This document shows positions 51,520-58,223 of a stretch of DNA of 62,469 nt, piece after piece; the first letter of the stretch is position 1, and each line of letters starts with the position of its first letter. A program made the position numbers and the translations under genes. Origin of the DNA: an uncultured Oscillibacter sp. (lineage in GTDB: Bacteria; Bacillota; Clostridia; Oscillospirales; Oscillospiraceae); assembly GCA_950097265.1 (NCBI GenBank), contig CATNDJ010000012.1, positions 1 to 62,469 of the forward strand, in the 5' to 3' direction. The notes beneath the pieces were generated by a model. It worked only from the letters and a program-made list of their open reading frames with translations. It was not told the DNA's origin and did not search any database.

Positions 51520-52236
51520 GTGGGATTGTTTGACCGTTTTAAGAAAGCGCCGGCACCCCCGTCCCCGCCGCCCAAGCCGGTCCGGCAGGATGACGACGTG
51601 TCCGTCTACTCCCATATGCGGGTGGAGGTGACCGCCAAGGACGGGCAGATGCTCTTCGTCGCAAAGCTCATGCACCCCCAGGGGCACACGGCGGAGCTTC
51701 ACCAGTATTCCGAGGCGGAGGTCCCCCTGCTGAAGGAGATGTCGGAGGCCGAGTCCCTCCCCGTCCACATCCGAGGCTATCACGACCGGCTCCGGAAGGC
51801 CGTGTACATGGAAGGCTTCATCTCCCCCCAGCCCAAGCACATCTGGCTGGTGTCCCACCTCTATGTCGCCCGGGCGGGCAACGACCGGGCCTTCTTCCGC
51901 CTGGACACGGACCTGCCCGCCAGCGTCACTAAGTTCAGTGGCCGGAGCGCCGGGGACTTCCCCTGCCGCCTGCTGAACATCAGCGTGGGCGGGGCGTGCA
52001 TCGCCTCGGAGCAGCGCTATTGGGAGGGCGACAAGCTCCTCTTGACCGTGAAGCTGCTGGAGGACCGGGATTCCTCCATCATGTACTGCGAGGTGCTGCG
52101 GGTCATCGAGAAGGAAGACGAGCCTTTCCAGTACGGCTGCCGCTTCCTGGAGCTGAACGACGCGGACCAGGACAAAATCACCGAAAACATTTTCGCCGCC
52201 CAGCTCAAGGCCCGGAAGGGTTTTCAGGACGCATGA
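51520..52236 (+). CDS. PilZ-domain protein
   Basis: 238 residues; GTG start with AGGAG 9 nt upstream. YcgR-N-like domain (HMRVEVTAKDGQMLFVAKLM) and PilZ (RAFFRLDTDLPASV; LLNISVGGACIAS). The GLFDRFKKAP start and domain plan match the PilZ protein at 2100-2792, so they are likely paralogues. Third PilZ protein in the window; by family a c-di-GMP receptor acting on motility or surface. Ends at a strong shared terminator. Confidence 0.85.
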   Translation: MGLFDRFKKAPAPPSPPPKPVRQDDDVSVYSHMRVEVTAKDGQMLFVAKLMHPQGHTAELHQYSEAEVPLLKEMSEAESLPVHIRGYHDRLRKAVYMEGFISPQPKHIWLVSHLYVARAGNDRAFFRLDTDLPASVTKFSGRSAGDFPCRLLNISVGGACIASEQRYWEGDKLLLTVKLLEDRDSSIMYCEVLRVIEKEDEPFQYGCRFLELNDADQDKITENIFAAQLKARKGFQDA

Positions 52237-52241
52237 TGAAC

Positions 52242-52277
52242 AAAGGCCGCCCATGCCTGCATGGACGGCCTTTCCTC
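52242..52277. terminator. Bidirectional terminator between PilZ gene and spoVAC
   Basis: Stem AAAGGCCG/CGGCCTTT continued by an inner CCATGC/GCATGG stem, with T/A tracts at both ends. Confidence 0.85.
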
Positions 52278-52285
52278 TTGAGACC

Positions 52286-52726
52286 TCAGAGCCGGAAGAG
52301 CTTCAAAATCACGCCGTACAGCACCGAAGCCACGGTGCCGAAGACGATGACGGGCCCCGCCACGGTGAACATCTTCGCCGCCATGCCGGTGATGAAGCCC
52401 TCGCTCTTGAAGTCAATGGCCGGGGATACCACGGCGTTGGCAAAGCCGGTGATGGGCACCAGGGTCCCCGCCCCGCCGTAGCGGGCGATTTTGCTGTAGA
52501 GGTTCAATCCCGTCAGCAGGGCGGAGAGGAACACCAGCGTGCACGACGCGGCGGTGCCCGCCTCCTCCTTGTTGAGGCCCGCGGCGGCCCAGCCGTTGGT
52601 GATGGCCTGGCCCAGCACGCAGATGGCCCCGCCGACGGCGAAGGCCAGGGCCACGTCCTTGACAATGGGGGATTTTTTGGCCTTCTGCTTCACGTAGGCC
52701 TGGTATTCCTTGGGAGACATGTCCAT
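52286..52726 (-). CDS. spoVAC: Stage V sporulation protein AC
   Basis: 146 residues from the ATG at 52726; another in-frame ATG three codons upstream is too close to GAGG. Four hydrophobic segments and SpoVAC hallmarks: FAVGGAICVLGQAI, LLTGLNLYSKIA.YGGAG, VPITGFANAVVSPAIDFKSEG. It forms part of the forespore channel for dipicolinic acid. spoVAD and spoVAE do not follow, so it stands alone here. Confidence 0.9.
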   Translation of the reverse strand: MDMSPKEYQAYVKQKAKKSPIVKDVALAFAVGGAICVLGQAITNGWAAAGLNKEEAGTAASCTLVFLSALLTGLNLYSKIARYGGAGTLVPITGFANAVVSPAIDFKSEGFITGMAAKMFTVAGPVIVFGTVASVLYGVILKLFRL

Positions 52727-52761
52727 GGAATGCATCCTCTTTCCCTTCTGGATTTCCTGGA

Positions 52762-52791
52762 TAGTGTTGCCGCCCGGGGGCGGAAATATTC
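52762..52791 (-). promoter_or_regulatory. Possible sigma-G promoter of spoVAC
   Basis: Minus-strand GAATA, 18-bp spacer, AACACTA. The -35 fits GHATR and the -10 matches 5 of 7 positions of CATWHTA. The forespore class is expected for spoVA genes. Confidence 0.4.
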
Positions 52792-52808
52792 TCGCCCGCC
52801 GGGCGGTA

Positions 52809-52837
52809 TTGAATCCGGCGGGCGGTTGTGGTACTAT
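52809..52837 (+). promoter_or_regulatory. hemW promoter
   Basis: TTGAAT, 17-bp spacer ending TTGTGG, TACTAT; divergent from spoVAC. Confidence 0.65.
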
Positions 52838-52868
52838 GAGGACAGTCAACTATCATGGAGGTCCTGCT

Positions 52869-53972
52869 ATGCCTAAGCCCCTTGGCGTCTACATCCACGT
52901 CCCCTTCTGCAAGCAGAAGTGCGTCTACTGCGACTTCTACTCCCTGCCCCATCGGGAGGAGGAGATGGACGCTTATGTCTCCGCCCTCCGGGCCCAGCTG
53001 GCGGAAACGGATTTTTCCGGCTTCCAGGCGGACACGGTCTACTTCGGCGGAGGCACCCCAAGCTTCCTGGGTTCCCGCCGCCTGGCGGCCCTGCTGGAGG
53101 CGGTCTCCGCGGCCTGTTCTATTGCCCCGGGGGCGGAAATCACCTTCGAGGCCAACCCGGACTCCGCCGGGGACCCGGGGGAACTCTCCGCCCTCCGCCG
53201 GGCGGGGTTCAACCGCATCTCCCTGGGCATGCAGTCCGCCGACGACGGGGAATTAAAGGCCATCGGCCGCGTCCACACCGCGGCCCAGGTCCGCTCCTCG
53301 GTGGAAGCGGCCCGCCGGGCGGGCTTTGACAACCTCTCCCTGGACCTCATCTACGGCCTGCCGGGCCAGGACCTGCCCCGCTGGCGGGAAAACCTCGCCG
53401 CCGCCGCGGAGCTGGGCCCGGAGCACCTCTCCTGCTACGGCCTCAAGGCCGAGCCGGGCACGCCGCTTTACGCCCGCCGGGAGACCCTTCCGGGGGACGA
53501 GGTTCAGGCGGACATGTACCTGGAGACCGTGGGATTTCTGGAGGCCCGGGGATACCGGCAGTATGAAATCTCCAACTTTTCAAGGCCCGGCCGGGAGTCC
53601 CGGCACAATCTGAAATACTGGACCCTGGGGGAGTACTTGGGGCTGGGCCCCGGGGCCCACTCCGACTTCCGGGGCGTCCGGTACGCCTGGGCCCGGGATT
53701 TAAGCGCCTTCCTCCGGGGGGACCGCATTCTCTCCGAAGCCCGGCGGATGACTCCCCGGGACCGGGAGGCGGAATGGCTGATGCTGTCCCTCCGCCTGAC
53801 CCGGGGCCTGGACATGGCGGGGCGGGAAGGCCGCTTCCGGCCCTTCCTGGAGCGCTGCGGGACGGCGGGCTACGCCCTCCGGGAGGAGGGCCGCTGGCGC
53901 TTGACGCCCCGGGGCTTCCTGGTGTCCAATCAGATCATCGGGGAGCTCCTCGACCTATTACAGGAGGAGTGA
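52869..53972 (+). CDS. hemW: Radical SAM heme chaperone HemW
   Basis: 367 residues from the ATG at 52869 (GGAGG at 7 nt). Radical SAM cluster CKQKCVYC (Cys14, 18, 21), VYFGGGTPS, and HNLKYW, a HemW-type signature. Older annotations call it coproporphyrinogen III oxidase; the family binds and transfers heme. Followed by a CmpB-like gene five bases on. Confidence 0.88.
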   Translation: MPKPLGVYIHVPFCKQKCVYCDFYSLPHREEEMDAYVSALRAQLAETDFSGFQADTVYFGGGTPSFLGSRRLAALLEAVSAACSIAPGAEITFEANPDSAGDPGELSALRRAGFNRISLGMQSADDGELKAIGRVHTAAQVRSSVEAARRAGFDNLSLDLIYGLPGQDLPRWRENLAAAAELGPEHLSCYGLKAEPGTPLYARRETLPGDEVQADMYLETVGFLEARGYRQYEISNFSRPGRESRHNLKYWTLGEYLGLGPGAHSDFRGVRYAWARDLSAFLRGDRILSEARRMTPRDREAEWLMLSLRLTRGLDMAGREGRFRPFLERCGTAGYALREEGRWRLTPRGFLVSNQIIGELLDLLQEE

Positions 53973-53977
53973 GCGAC

Positions 53978-54988
53978 ATGCACGTCTACACCACGGGCCA
54001 ATGGGTCCTGCTGTTTTTCTTCTACTGCCTCTGCGGCTGGATCTGGGAGTCCTGCTACGTCTCCCTCTGCCAGCGGCACTGGGTGAACCGGGGCTTCCTC
54101 CACGGCCCCCTGCTGCCCATCTACGGTTCCGGGGCCATCATCATCCTCCTGGCCACCATCCCCGTGGCGGGGGACCTGCGGCTGGTCTGGCTCTTCGGCA
54201 TGATTGCCGCCACGGCCCTGGAATACGTCACCGGGGACGCGATGGAGCGGATTTTCAAGGTCCGCTACTGGGACTACTCCAATCAGAAATTCAACCTCAA
54301 CGGCCACATCTGTCTCACCAGCTCCATTGCCTGGGGCTTTTTCTCCATCCTGCTGGTGCGCTTTATCCACCCACCCATCGCCCGGCTGCTGGCCCGGGTG
54401 CCCGCCCTGTGCGTGGACCCCCTGGCCATCCTGCTGACGGCGGCTTTCACCGTGGACGCGGTGCGCTCCGTCCAGGCCGCCCTGGACCTGCGGGACCTGC
54501 TGGCCAAGGCCGCCGAGGAGAACGAGGACCTGCGCCGCCTGGCGAAACGGGCGGAGGTCTACGCCGCCTTTGCCAAGGACGATCTGCGCCGCTTCCGGGA
54601 GAAGACGGAGCTGGAGGCCCTGGAGCTCCGTCAGGCCATCGGGGAGGAGCTGGAGGAGCGCCGTCAGGCCCGGCGGGAGCGGGTGGAAACATCCCTGCGC
54701 CGCCGCTTCAACGCCAAGCTGGAAATTCTGGCCGCCATCTCGGGCGCCCTGGAGACCTGCCGGGACCACCTGGAGGACCTGCCCGATTCCACGCCGGAGA
54801 ACCTGGAGGAGCGCCGGGCGGACCTGGACGAGGCCATCCGCCGCATCCAGGCCCGGGAGAACTCCCTGCGGGAGCGCTCCTCCGCACCCTATCACCGCTC
54901 CCTCCGCCTCCTGCGGGCCCATCCCTCCGCCTCCGCCAAGGAGTTCGGCGAGGTCCTGGAGTCGCTGAAAAAGCTGGGGAGGGATTAA
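53978..54988 (+). CDS. CmpB-like membrane protein (putative ABC transporter type IV) with coiled coil
   Basis: 336 residues. The N-terminal about 165 residues have four to five hydrophobic segments and the CmpB signature: GWIWESCYVSLCQRHWVNRG, LEYVTGDAMERIFKVRYWDY, NLNGHICLTSS. The C-terminal half is a long Glu/Arg-rich coiled coil, unusual for this small membrane family. AGGAGG lies 10 nt upstream. Function unknown. It converges with the next gene with a 4-base overlap. Confidence 0.8.
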   Translation: MHVYTTGQWVLLFFFYCLCGWIWESCYVSLCQRHWVNRGFLHGPLLPIYGSGAIIILLATIPVAGDLRLVWLFGMIAATALEYVTGDAMERIFKVRYWDYSNQKFNLNGHICLTSSIAWGFFSILLVRFIHPPIARLLARVPALCVDPLAILLTAAFTVDAVRSVQAALDLRDLLAKAAEENEDLRRLAKRAEVYAAFAKDDLRRFREKTELEALELRQAIGEELEERRQARRERVETSLRRRFNAKLEILAAISGALETCRDHLEDLPDSTPENLEERRADLDEAIRRIQARENSLRERSSAPYHRSLRLLRAHPSASAKEFGEVLESLKKLGRD

Positions 54989-55275
54989 CCCTTCCCCAGC
55001 TCTTCCATGCGCTTGCGCAGCTTGCCGCAGTCCCACAGGAGGTTGTAAACCGCGTCCTCGGAGAGAACGCCCCGCCGCAGGTCCTGGGGGAGCTTCCCCG
55101 CCGCGTCGTCGTCATAGTCCCGCATCCACTGTCCGCCGCTGTAATAGGCTTCCAGCTCCGCCAGACCCTCCCGAAGGGCGGCCCAGCGGTCCAGGGCCCG
55201 GCCCAAACCGGCCGCCGCCGCCTCGGCCTCGTTCAGAATATTTTCCATGTGGGTGATGCGTTCGATTTGATTCAT
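54985..55275 (-). CDS. DUF4298 protein
   Basis: 96 residues from the ATG at 55275 (GGAGG at 6 nt). All-helical with the DUF4298 pattern: IERITHMENILNEAEAAAAG, LEAYYSGGQWMRDYDDDAAG, LRRGVLSEDAVYNLL. No known function. It has its own consensus-like promoter. Confidence 0.85.
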   Translation of the reverse strand: MNQIERITHMENILNEAEAAAAGLGRALDRWAALREGLAELEAYYSGGQWMRDYDDDAAGKLPQDLRRGVLSEDAVYNLLWDCGKLRKRMEELGKG

Positions 55276-55311
55276 AGCGTACCTCCTGTAACGGCCGGTT
55301 TCAATGCCGCC

Positions 55312-55340
55312 ATTATAGAACAGATCAAGCAAAAGCGCAA
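55312..55340 (-). promoter_or_regulatory. Promoter of DUF4298 gene
   Basis: Minus-strand TTGCGC, 17-bp spacer, TATAAT. Confidence 0.75.
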
Positions 55341-55414
55341 TGAGGTTTTTACTCCGTCCGTTTCTCCTTCCAGCCGGCCTCCCACCATATTATATTCTAC
55401 ATTGGGACACTTGT

Positions 55415-55440
55415 CTATATTCGGCAAACGCTCAATATAG
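55415..55440. promoter_or_regulatory. Inverted repeat upstream of HTH gene
   Basis: CTATATT/AATATAG with a 12-bp centre, 41 bp upstream of the regulator's first possible start. It overlaps a weak TTGTCT-N17-AATATA promoter. Likely an autoregulatory operator. Confidence 0.5.
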
Positions 55441-55481
55441 AATATGTTCAATTTTTTGACTTTGGGTTAAACTGAGGTTGG

Positions 55482-55730
55482 GTGATAGTGATGATTATTT
55501 ACGACCCCTTCTGGCGCACTTTGAAGGACCGTGGCATTTCCACATATAAAATGATTAACAAGCTGGGTTACAGCAGCAGTACCCTCTACCGTCTGCGTCA
55601 CAACAAGGGCATTTCTTCCCGGCTGATTGACGACCTCTGCGGGCTGCTGGACTGCCGGGTGGAGGACATTCTGGAGTACGTCCCCGACCCGAAGGAGCCG
55701 GAAGCGCCCGGCACGGAAGAAACCCCGTAA
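55482..55730 (+). CDS. Small HTH regulator (Cro/C1, HTH_26 type)
   Basis: Up to 82 residues. The start may be GTG at 55482 or 55488, or ATG at 55491. HTH core: FWRTLKDRGISTYKMINKLG, YSSSTLYRLRHNKGISSRLI, DDLCGLLDCRVEDILEYVPD. These short regulators often act alone as repressors. It carries an inverted repeat upstream and a strong terminator downstream, so it is a separate unit. The Pro/Glu tail is disordered. Confidence 0.85.
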   Translation: MIVMIIYDPFWRTLKDRGISTYKMINKLGYSSSTLYRLRHNKGISSRLIDDLCGLLDCRVEDILEYVPDPKEPEAPGTEETP

Positions 55731-55732
55731 CG

Positions 55733-55763
55733 AAAACCGCCGGACGGCTTGTCCGGCGGTTTT
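55733..55763. terminator. Bidirectional terminator
   Basis: Perfect 13-bp stem AAAACCGCCGGAC/GTCCGGCGGTTTT with a 5-nt loop, between the convergent HTH gene and mreB. Confidence 0.9.
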
Positions 55764-55767
55764 GTGT

Positions 55768-56787
55768 TCAGCTCATCTGCTTGCGGCGGCTGAGGTTCAT
55801 GGTGCCCTCCTGCATGTTGCCCAGGGTCTCCAGGCTCATGCCGGTGCCCAGGGCCACGCAGGAAATCGCGTCGTCGGCGATGATGGTGTGGATGCCCGTC
55901 CGGGCCGTCACCAGCTTGTCGAAGCCGGACACCAGGCTGCCGCCTCCGGTCATGACAATGCCGTTGGTGGAGATGTCCGCCACCAGCTCCGGCGGGGTCC
56001 GCTCCAGCACGGAGTGGATGGCCTCCATGATGCGCTCCACGGGCTCCTCAAAGGCGTCCATCATCTCCGTGGAGCTGACGGCCACCACCTTGGGAAGGCC
56101 CGTCAGGAGGCACCGGCCCTTCACGTCCATGACCTCCTCCTCGTCCTTGGGGAAGACGCAGCCGATCTGTTTTTTCATCTCCTCGGCGGTACGCTCGCCT
56201 ACCAGCAGGTTGTGTTTGCGGCGCATATACTTCACCACGGCCTCGTTCAGCTGGTCGCCGGCGATTTTGATGGAGGCGGACTCCACCACGCCGCCCAGAG
56301 AGATCACGGCGATGTCCGCCGTTCCGCCGCCGATGTCCACCACCATGTGCCCGTCGGGTTTGGCAATGTCGATGCCCGCGCCGATGGCCGCCGCCACGGG
56401 CTCCTCGATGAGGTAGACCTTCCGGGCTCCGGCGGAAATGCCCGCGTCGATGACGGCGCGTTCCTCGACCTCCGTGATGCCGGAGGGCACGCAGATAATC
56501 ACCCGGGGCTTGAACACGGAGACCCCGGCCACCTTGTGGATGAACTCCCGGAGCATCCGTTCCGTCATGTCGTAGTCGGAAATCACGCCCTCCCGCAGGG
56601 GGCGGATGGCGATGATGTTGCCGGGGGTCCGGCCCAGCATGGCCTGGGCCTCCTCGCCCACCTTTAAGAGCTTCCCGGTGTTCTTGTCCAGCGCCACCAC
56701 GGAGGGCTCATTTAAAACGATGCCTTTGCCTCGCACAAAAACCAGAACCGAAGCGGTACCGAGGTCGATACCGATATCCTTTGCCAT
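55768..56787 (-). CDS. mreB: Rod-shape protein MreB/Mbl
   Basis: 339 residues from the ATG at 56787 (GGAGG at 8 nt). Actin-like: IGIDLGTASVLV phosphate-1, VDIGGGTADIAVISLGG phosphate-2, VMTGGGSLVSG adenosine motif. Forms membrane filaments that organise wall synthesis. Not followed by mreCD and transcribed alone, so it may be an Mbl or MreBH-type paralogue. Confidence 0.92.
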   Translation of the reverse strand: MAKDIGIDLGTASVLVFVRGKGIVLNEPSVVALDKNTGKLLKVGEEAQAMLGRTPGNIIAIRPLREGVISDYDMTERMLREFIHKVAGVSVFKPRVIICVPSGITEVEERAVIDAGISAGARKVYLIEEPVAAAIGAGIDIAKPDGHMVVDIGGGTADIAVISLGGVVESASIKIAGDQLNEAVVKYMRRKHNLLVGERTAEEMKKQIGCVFPKDEEEVMDVKGRCLLTGLPKVVAVSSTEMMDAFEEPVERIMEAIHSVLERTPPELVADISTNGIVMTGGGSLVSGFDKLVTARTGIHTIIADDAISCVALGTGMSLETLGNMQEGTMNLSRRKQMS

Positions 56788-56875
56788 GGGCAATTCCTCC
56801 ATTTATCTTTCGTCCTAATGTATGTCAGGGCCCCGGACGGAAATCCGCCGGCGTATCCATAAAGTTACAAAGTAC

Positions 56876-56904
56876 ATTATACTGGCAGTCACGCCAGATT
56901 GCAA
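56876..56904 (-). promoter_or_regulatory. mreB promoter
   Basis: Minus-strand TTGCAA, 17-bp spacer, TATAAT. Confidence 0.8.
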
Positions 56905-56906
56905 GC

Positions 56907-57587
56907 CTATTCTTTCCCTTTTTCTCCCCTGTTTTCCTCCTCCGGCCTGGGGAAGGCCGCGGCGGCGCAGACCACCCCCGCCGCTCCCGCCGAGAGGAGG
57001 GCCCCCGCGGCGGAAACCAGGGTGGCTCCGGTAGTGCAGATATCGTCGATAAGGAGGATCCGCTTTCCGGCGGGGTCTCCCTGGGTCTCGTAGACGTCCC
57101 GGATGTTCTTCCAGCGGTCCTCCACGCTCTCCAGGCTGGACTGGGCCGGGTTGTCCCGGACCTTGCGGAGCAGGGCTTCCGGTTCCACGCCCCAGAGCGC
57201 GCAGGCGCGCTCCGCCAGGAGGCGGGACTGATCGTAGCCCCGCTTCCGCAGCCGCTTGGCACTGACGGGGACCCAGGTCACCGTGTCAAATTCCCCGGAG
57301 AAGCGCTCCTCCGCCGCCGCCTGGGCGATCAGGTCCCCCAGGGGCCCGGCGGCGGAGACGCCGCCATGGAATTTGAAGCGGCGGACGGCCTCCCGCACGG
57401 AGCCCTCGTACCACAGCGGCGCGGCGCAGAGGAGCCCGCCCCGCAGCTCCCGGAGGCCGTGGGCCTCGTCCGTCCAGGGGAGGGAGCGCTCGCAGTCCGG
57501 GCACATGCCGGGCGCGTCCTGGACCCTTTGGCAGAAGGGGCACTTGGGCGGGAAGAGGAGGTCCAGGAGGGCGTCAACCCCCTTCAC
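56907..57587 (-). CDS. comFC: ComF family protein
   Basis: 226 residues. N-terminal zinc-finger-like CPFC...CPDC pair and a phosphoribosyltransferase fold with KRGYDQSRLLAE and PRPP loop ILLIDDICTTGATL near 180. ComFC is needed for DNA uptake in naturally competent bacteria; no comFA is seen nearby. Its ATG overlaps the stop of the upstream Xre-type gene by 4 bases, so both are on one transcript. Confidence 0.9.
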   Translation of the reverse strand: MKGVDALLDLLFPPKCPFCQRVQDAPGMCPDCERSLPWTDEAHGLRELRGGLLCAAPLWYEGSVREAVRRFKFHGGVSAAGPLGDLIAQAAAEERFSGEFDTVTWVPVSAKRLRKRGYDQSRLLAERACALWGVEPEALLRKVRDNPAQSSLESVEDRWKNIRDVYETQGDPAGKRILLIDDICTTGATLVSAAGALLSAGAAGVVCAAAAFPRPEEENRGEKGKE

Positions 57588-57844
57588 GGCTTCGCCTGCC
57601 GTTTCCGGGGATACGGAGTGGTTTCATCTGTCAGCCCCACTAAATAATCTACGCTGACATGATAATATTGCGCCAGAGTGACGACCACATCCAGCGGATA
57701 ACGGGTAATGCCGATTTCGTATTGTGAGTAGGTGTTTTGGCTGACATTCAAGAGCTTCGCGATCTGTTTCTGCGTCAGCCCGCCATCAATCCTCAAGTTC
57801 CGTATCCGTTCATATTTTAGAATTTCTGTCCTCATACTCATCAC
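57584..57844 (-). CDS. Xre-family regulator A
   Basis: Up to 86 residues; three in-frame ATGs in the first four codons (57844, 57841, 57835). HTH core GLTQKQIAKLLNVSQNTYSQ, then ITRYPLDVVVTLAQYYHVSV and DYLVGLTDET. Related in plan to the regulator at 61171-61383. The 5' region carries three perfect inverted repeats, one spanning the start codons, so it is probably autoregulated. Downstream comFC is coupled to it. On the other side is the small-RNA/peptide locus A. Confidence 0.88.
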   Translation of the reverse strand: MMSMRTEILKYERIRNLRIDGGLTQKQIAKLLNVSQNTYSQYEIGITRYPLDVVVTLAQYYHVSVDYLVGLTDETTPYPRKRQAKP

Positions 57845-57854
57845 CGAGTATGAG
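57831..57854. promoter_or_regulatory. Inverted repeat over the regulator A start
   Basis: CTCATACTC / GAGTATGAG, perfect 9-bp arms, 6-bp centre. It covers the alternative start codons and a TATACT -10 candidate on the minus strand. Confidence 0.6.
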
Positions 57855-57860
57855 TATATG

Positions 57861-57877
57861 TATCTGAATTTCAGATA
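57861..57877. promoter_or_regulatory. 17-bp palindrome upstream of regulator A
   Basis: TATCTGAATTTCAGATA, perfect 8-bp arms around one base. Second of three stacked symmetrical sites. Confidence 0.6.
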
Positions 57878-57881
57878 TTTT

Positions 57882-57906
57882 GTTTTATCTAGTTTTTAGA
57901 TAAAAC
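57882..57906. promoter_or_regulatory. Third inverted repeat upstream of regulator A
   Basis: GTTTTATCTA / TAGATAAAAC, perfect 10-bp arms, 5-bp centre. It lies 14 bp from the -35 of the divergent RNA promoter. Confidence 0.6.
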
Positions 57907-57920
57907 GCTGTAACAAACGG

Positions 57921-57949
57921 TTGACAAAATTCTTTTCCAGGTCTATAAT
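57921..57949 (+). promoter_or_regulatory. Consensus promoter of small RNA A
   Basis: TTGACA, 17-bp spacer, TATAAT: both hexamers perfect. No protein-coding gene follows on the plus strand. Confidence 0.85.
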
Positions 57950-57955
57950 AAGCAT

Positions 57956-58046
57956 AAGAAGGCACTGCGACAAGCGGTTAGCCCCTTCTAGGTTTGGGTT
58001 TCGCTATGGAAACCGTCACCGTGCGGGGTGACGGTTTCCGCTCTTT
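57956..58046 (+). ncRNA. Candidate small RNA A (antisense to small peptide A)
   Basis: Predicted to start about 7 nt after a perfect promoter and to end after a 13-bp hairpin (58008-58020 with 58027-58039) followed by GCTCTTTACC. It has no ORF of note. It covers the 3' end of the minus-strand peptide A frame. The first 15 nt can pair with the far end of the locus at 58145-58160. 5' sequence (AAGAAGGCACTGC.ACA, GCGGT.AGCCC) is shared with small RNA B. Confidence 0.55.
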
Positions 58047-58099
58047 ACCTTGATCGTTACAGTCCATCCGAAGATGTGGAACGTCAATGTAATCGGCAT
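58016..58099 (-). CDS. Small peptide A, 27 residues (candidate toxin-like peptide)
   Basis: Short frame with a strong ribosome site (GGAAAGGGGGTGAG, 3-9 nt before the ATG). The peptide alternates hydrophobic and polar residues (PITLTFHIFGWTVTIKVK), as in a two-strand beta hairpin, and ends basic (RHPAR). The stop codon lies inside the 13-bp hairpin shared with the antisense small RNA. Possible weak promoter on the minus strand: TTGCTT-N17-TAAAGC near the recD2 terminator. I do not recognise the peptide. The call rests on ribosome site, RNA context and the parallel locus B. Confidence 0.5.
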   Translation of the reverse strand: MPITLTFHIFGWTVTIKVKSGNRHPAR

Positions 58100-58192
58100 C
58101 TTCTCACCCCCTTTCCGAGGGTGTGACCAACCGCCCGCCTTTTGCGCAGTGCCTTCTTATCCGACGCTTTATCACATTTTCCGGCAAAAAGC

Positions 58193-58216
58193 AAGGACCG
58201 CCCGACGGCGGTCCTT
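58193..58216 (-). terminator. recD2 terminator
   Basis: Perfect 10-bp stem AAGGACCGCC/GGCGGTCCTT with a 4-nt loop, then GCTTTTTG on the minus strand. Confidence 0.85.
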
Positions 58217-58223
58217 CTTCTTT

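Larger units (their letters stand above)
57954..58160. repeat. Inverted arms bounding locus A
   Basis: ATAAGAAGGCACTGCG at 57954-57969 and its perfect complement at 58145-58160 (16 bp). An inner pair GCGGTT (57974-57979) / AACCGC (58129-58134) has matching spacing. A transcript of either strand over the locus would fold end to end. Confidence 0.85.
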
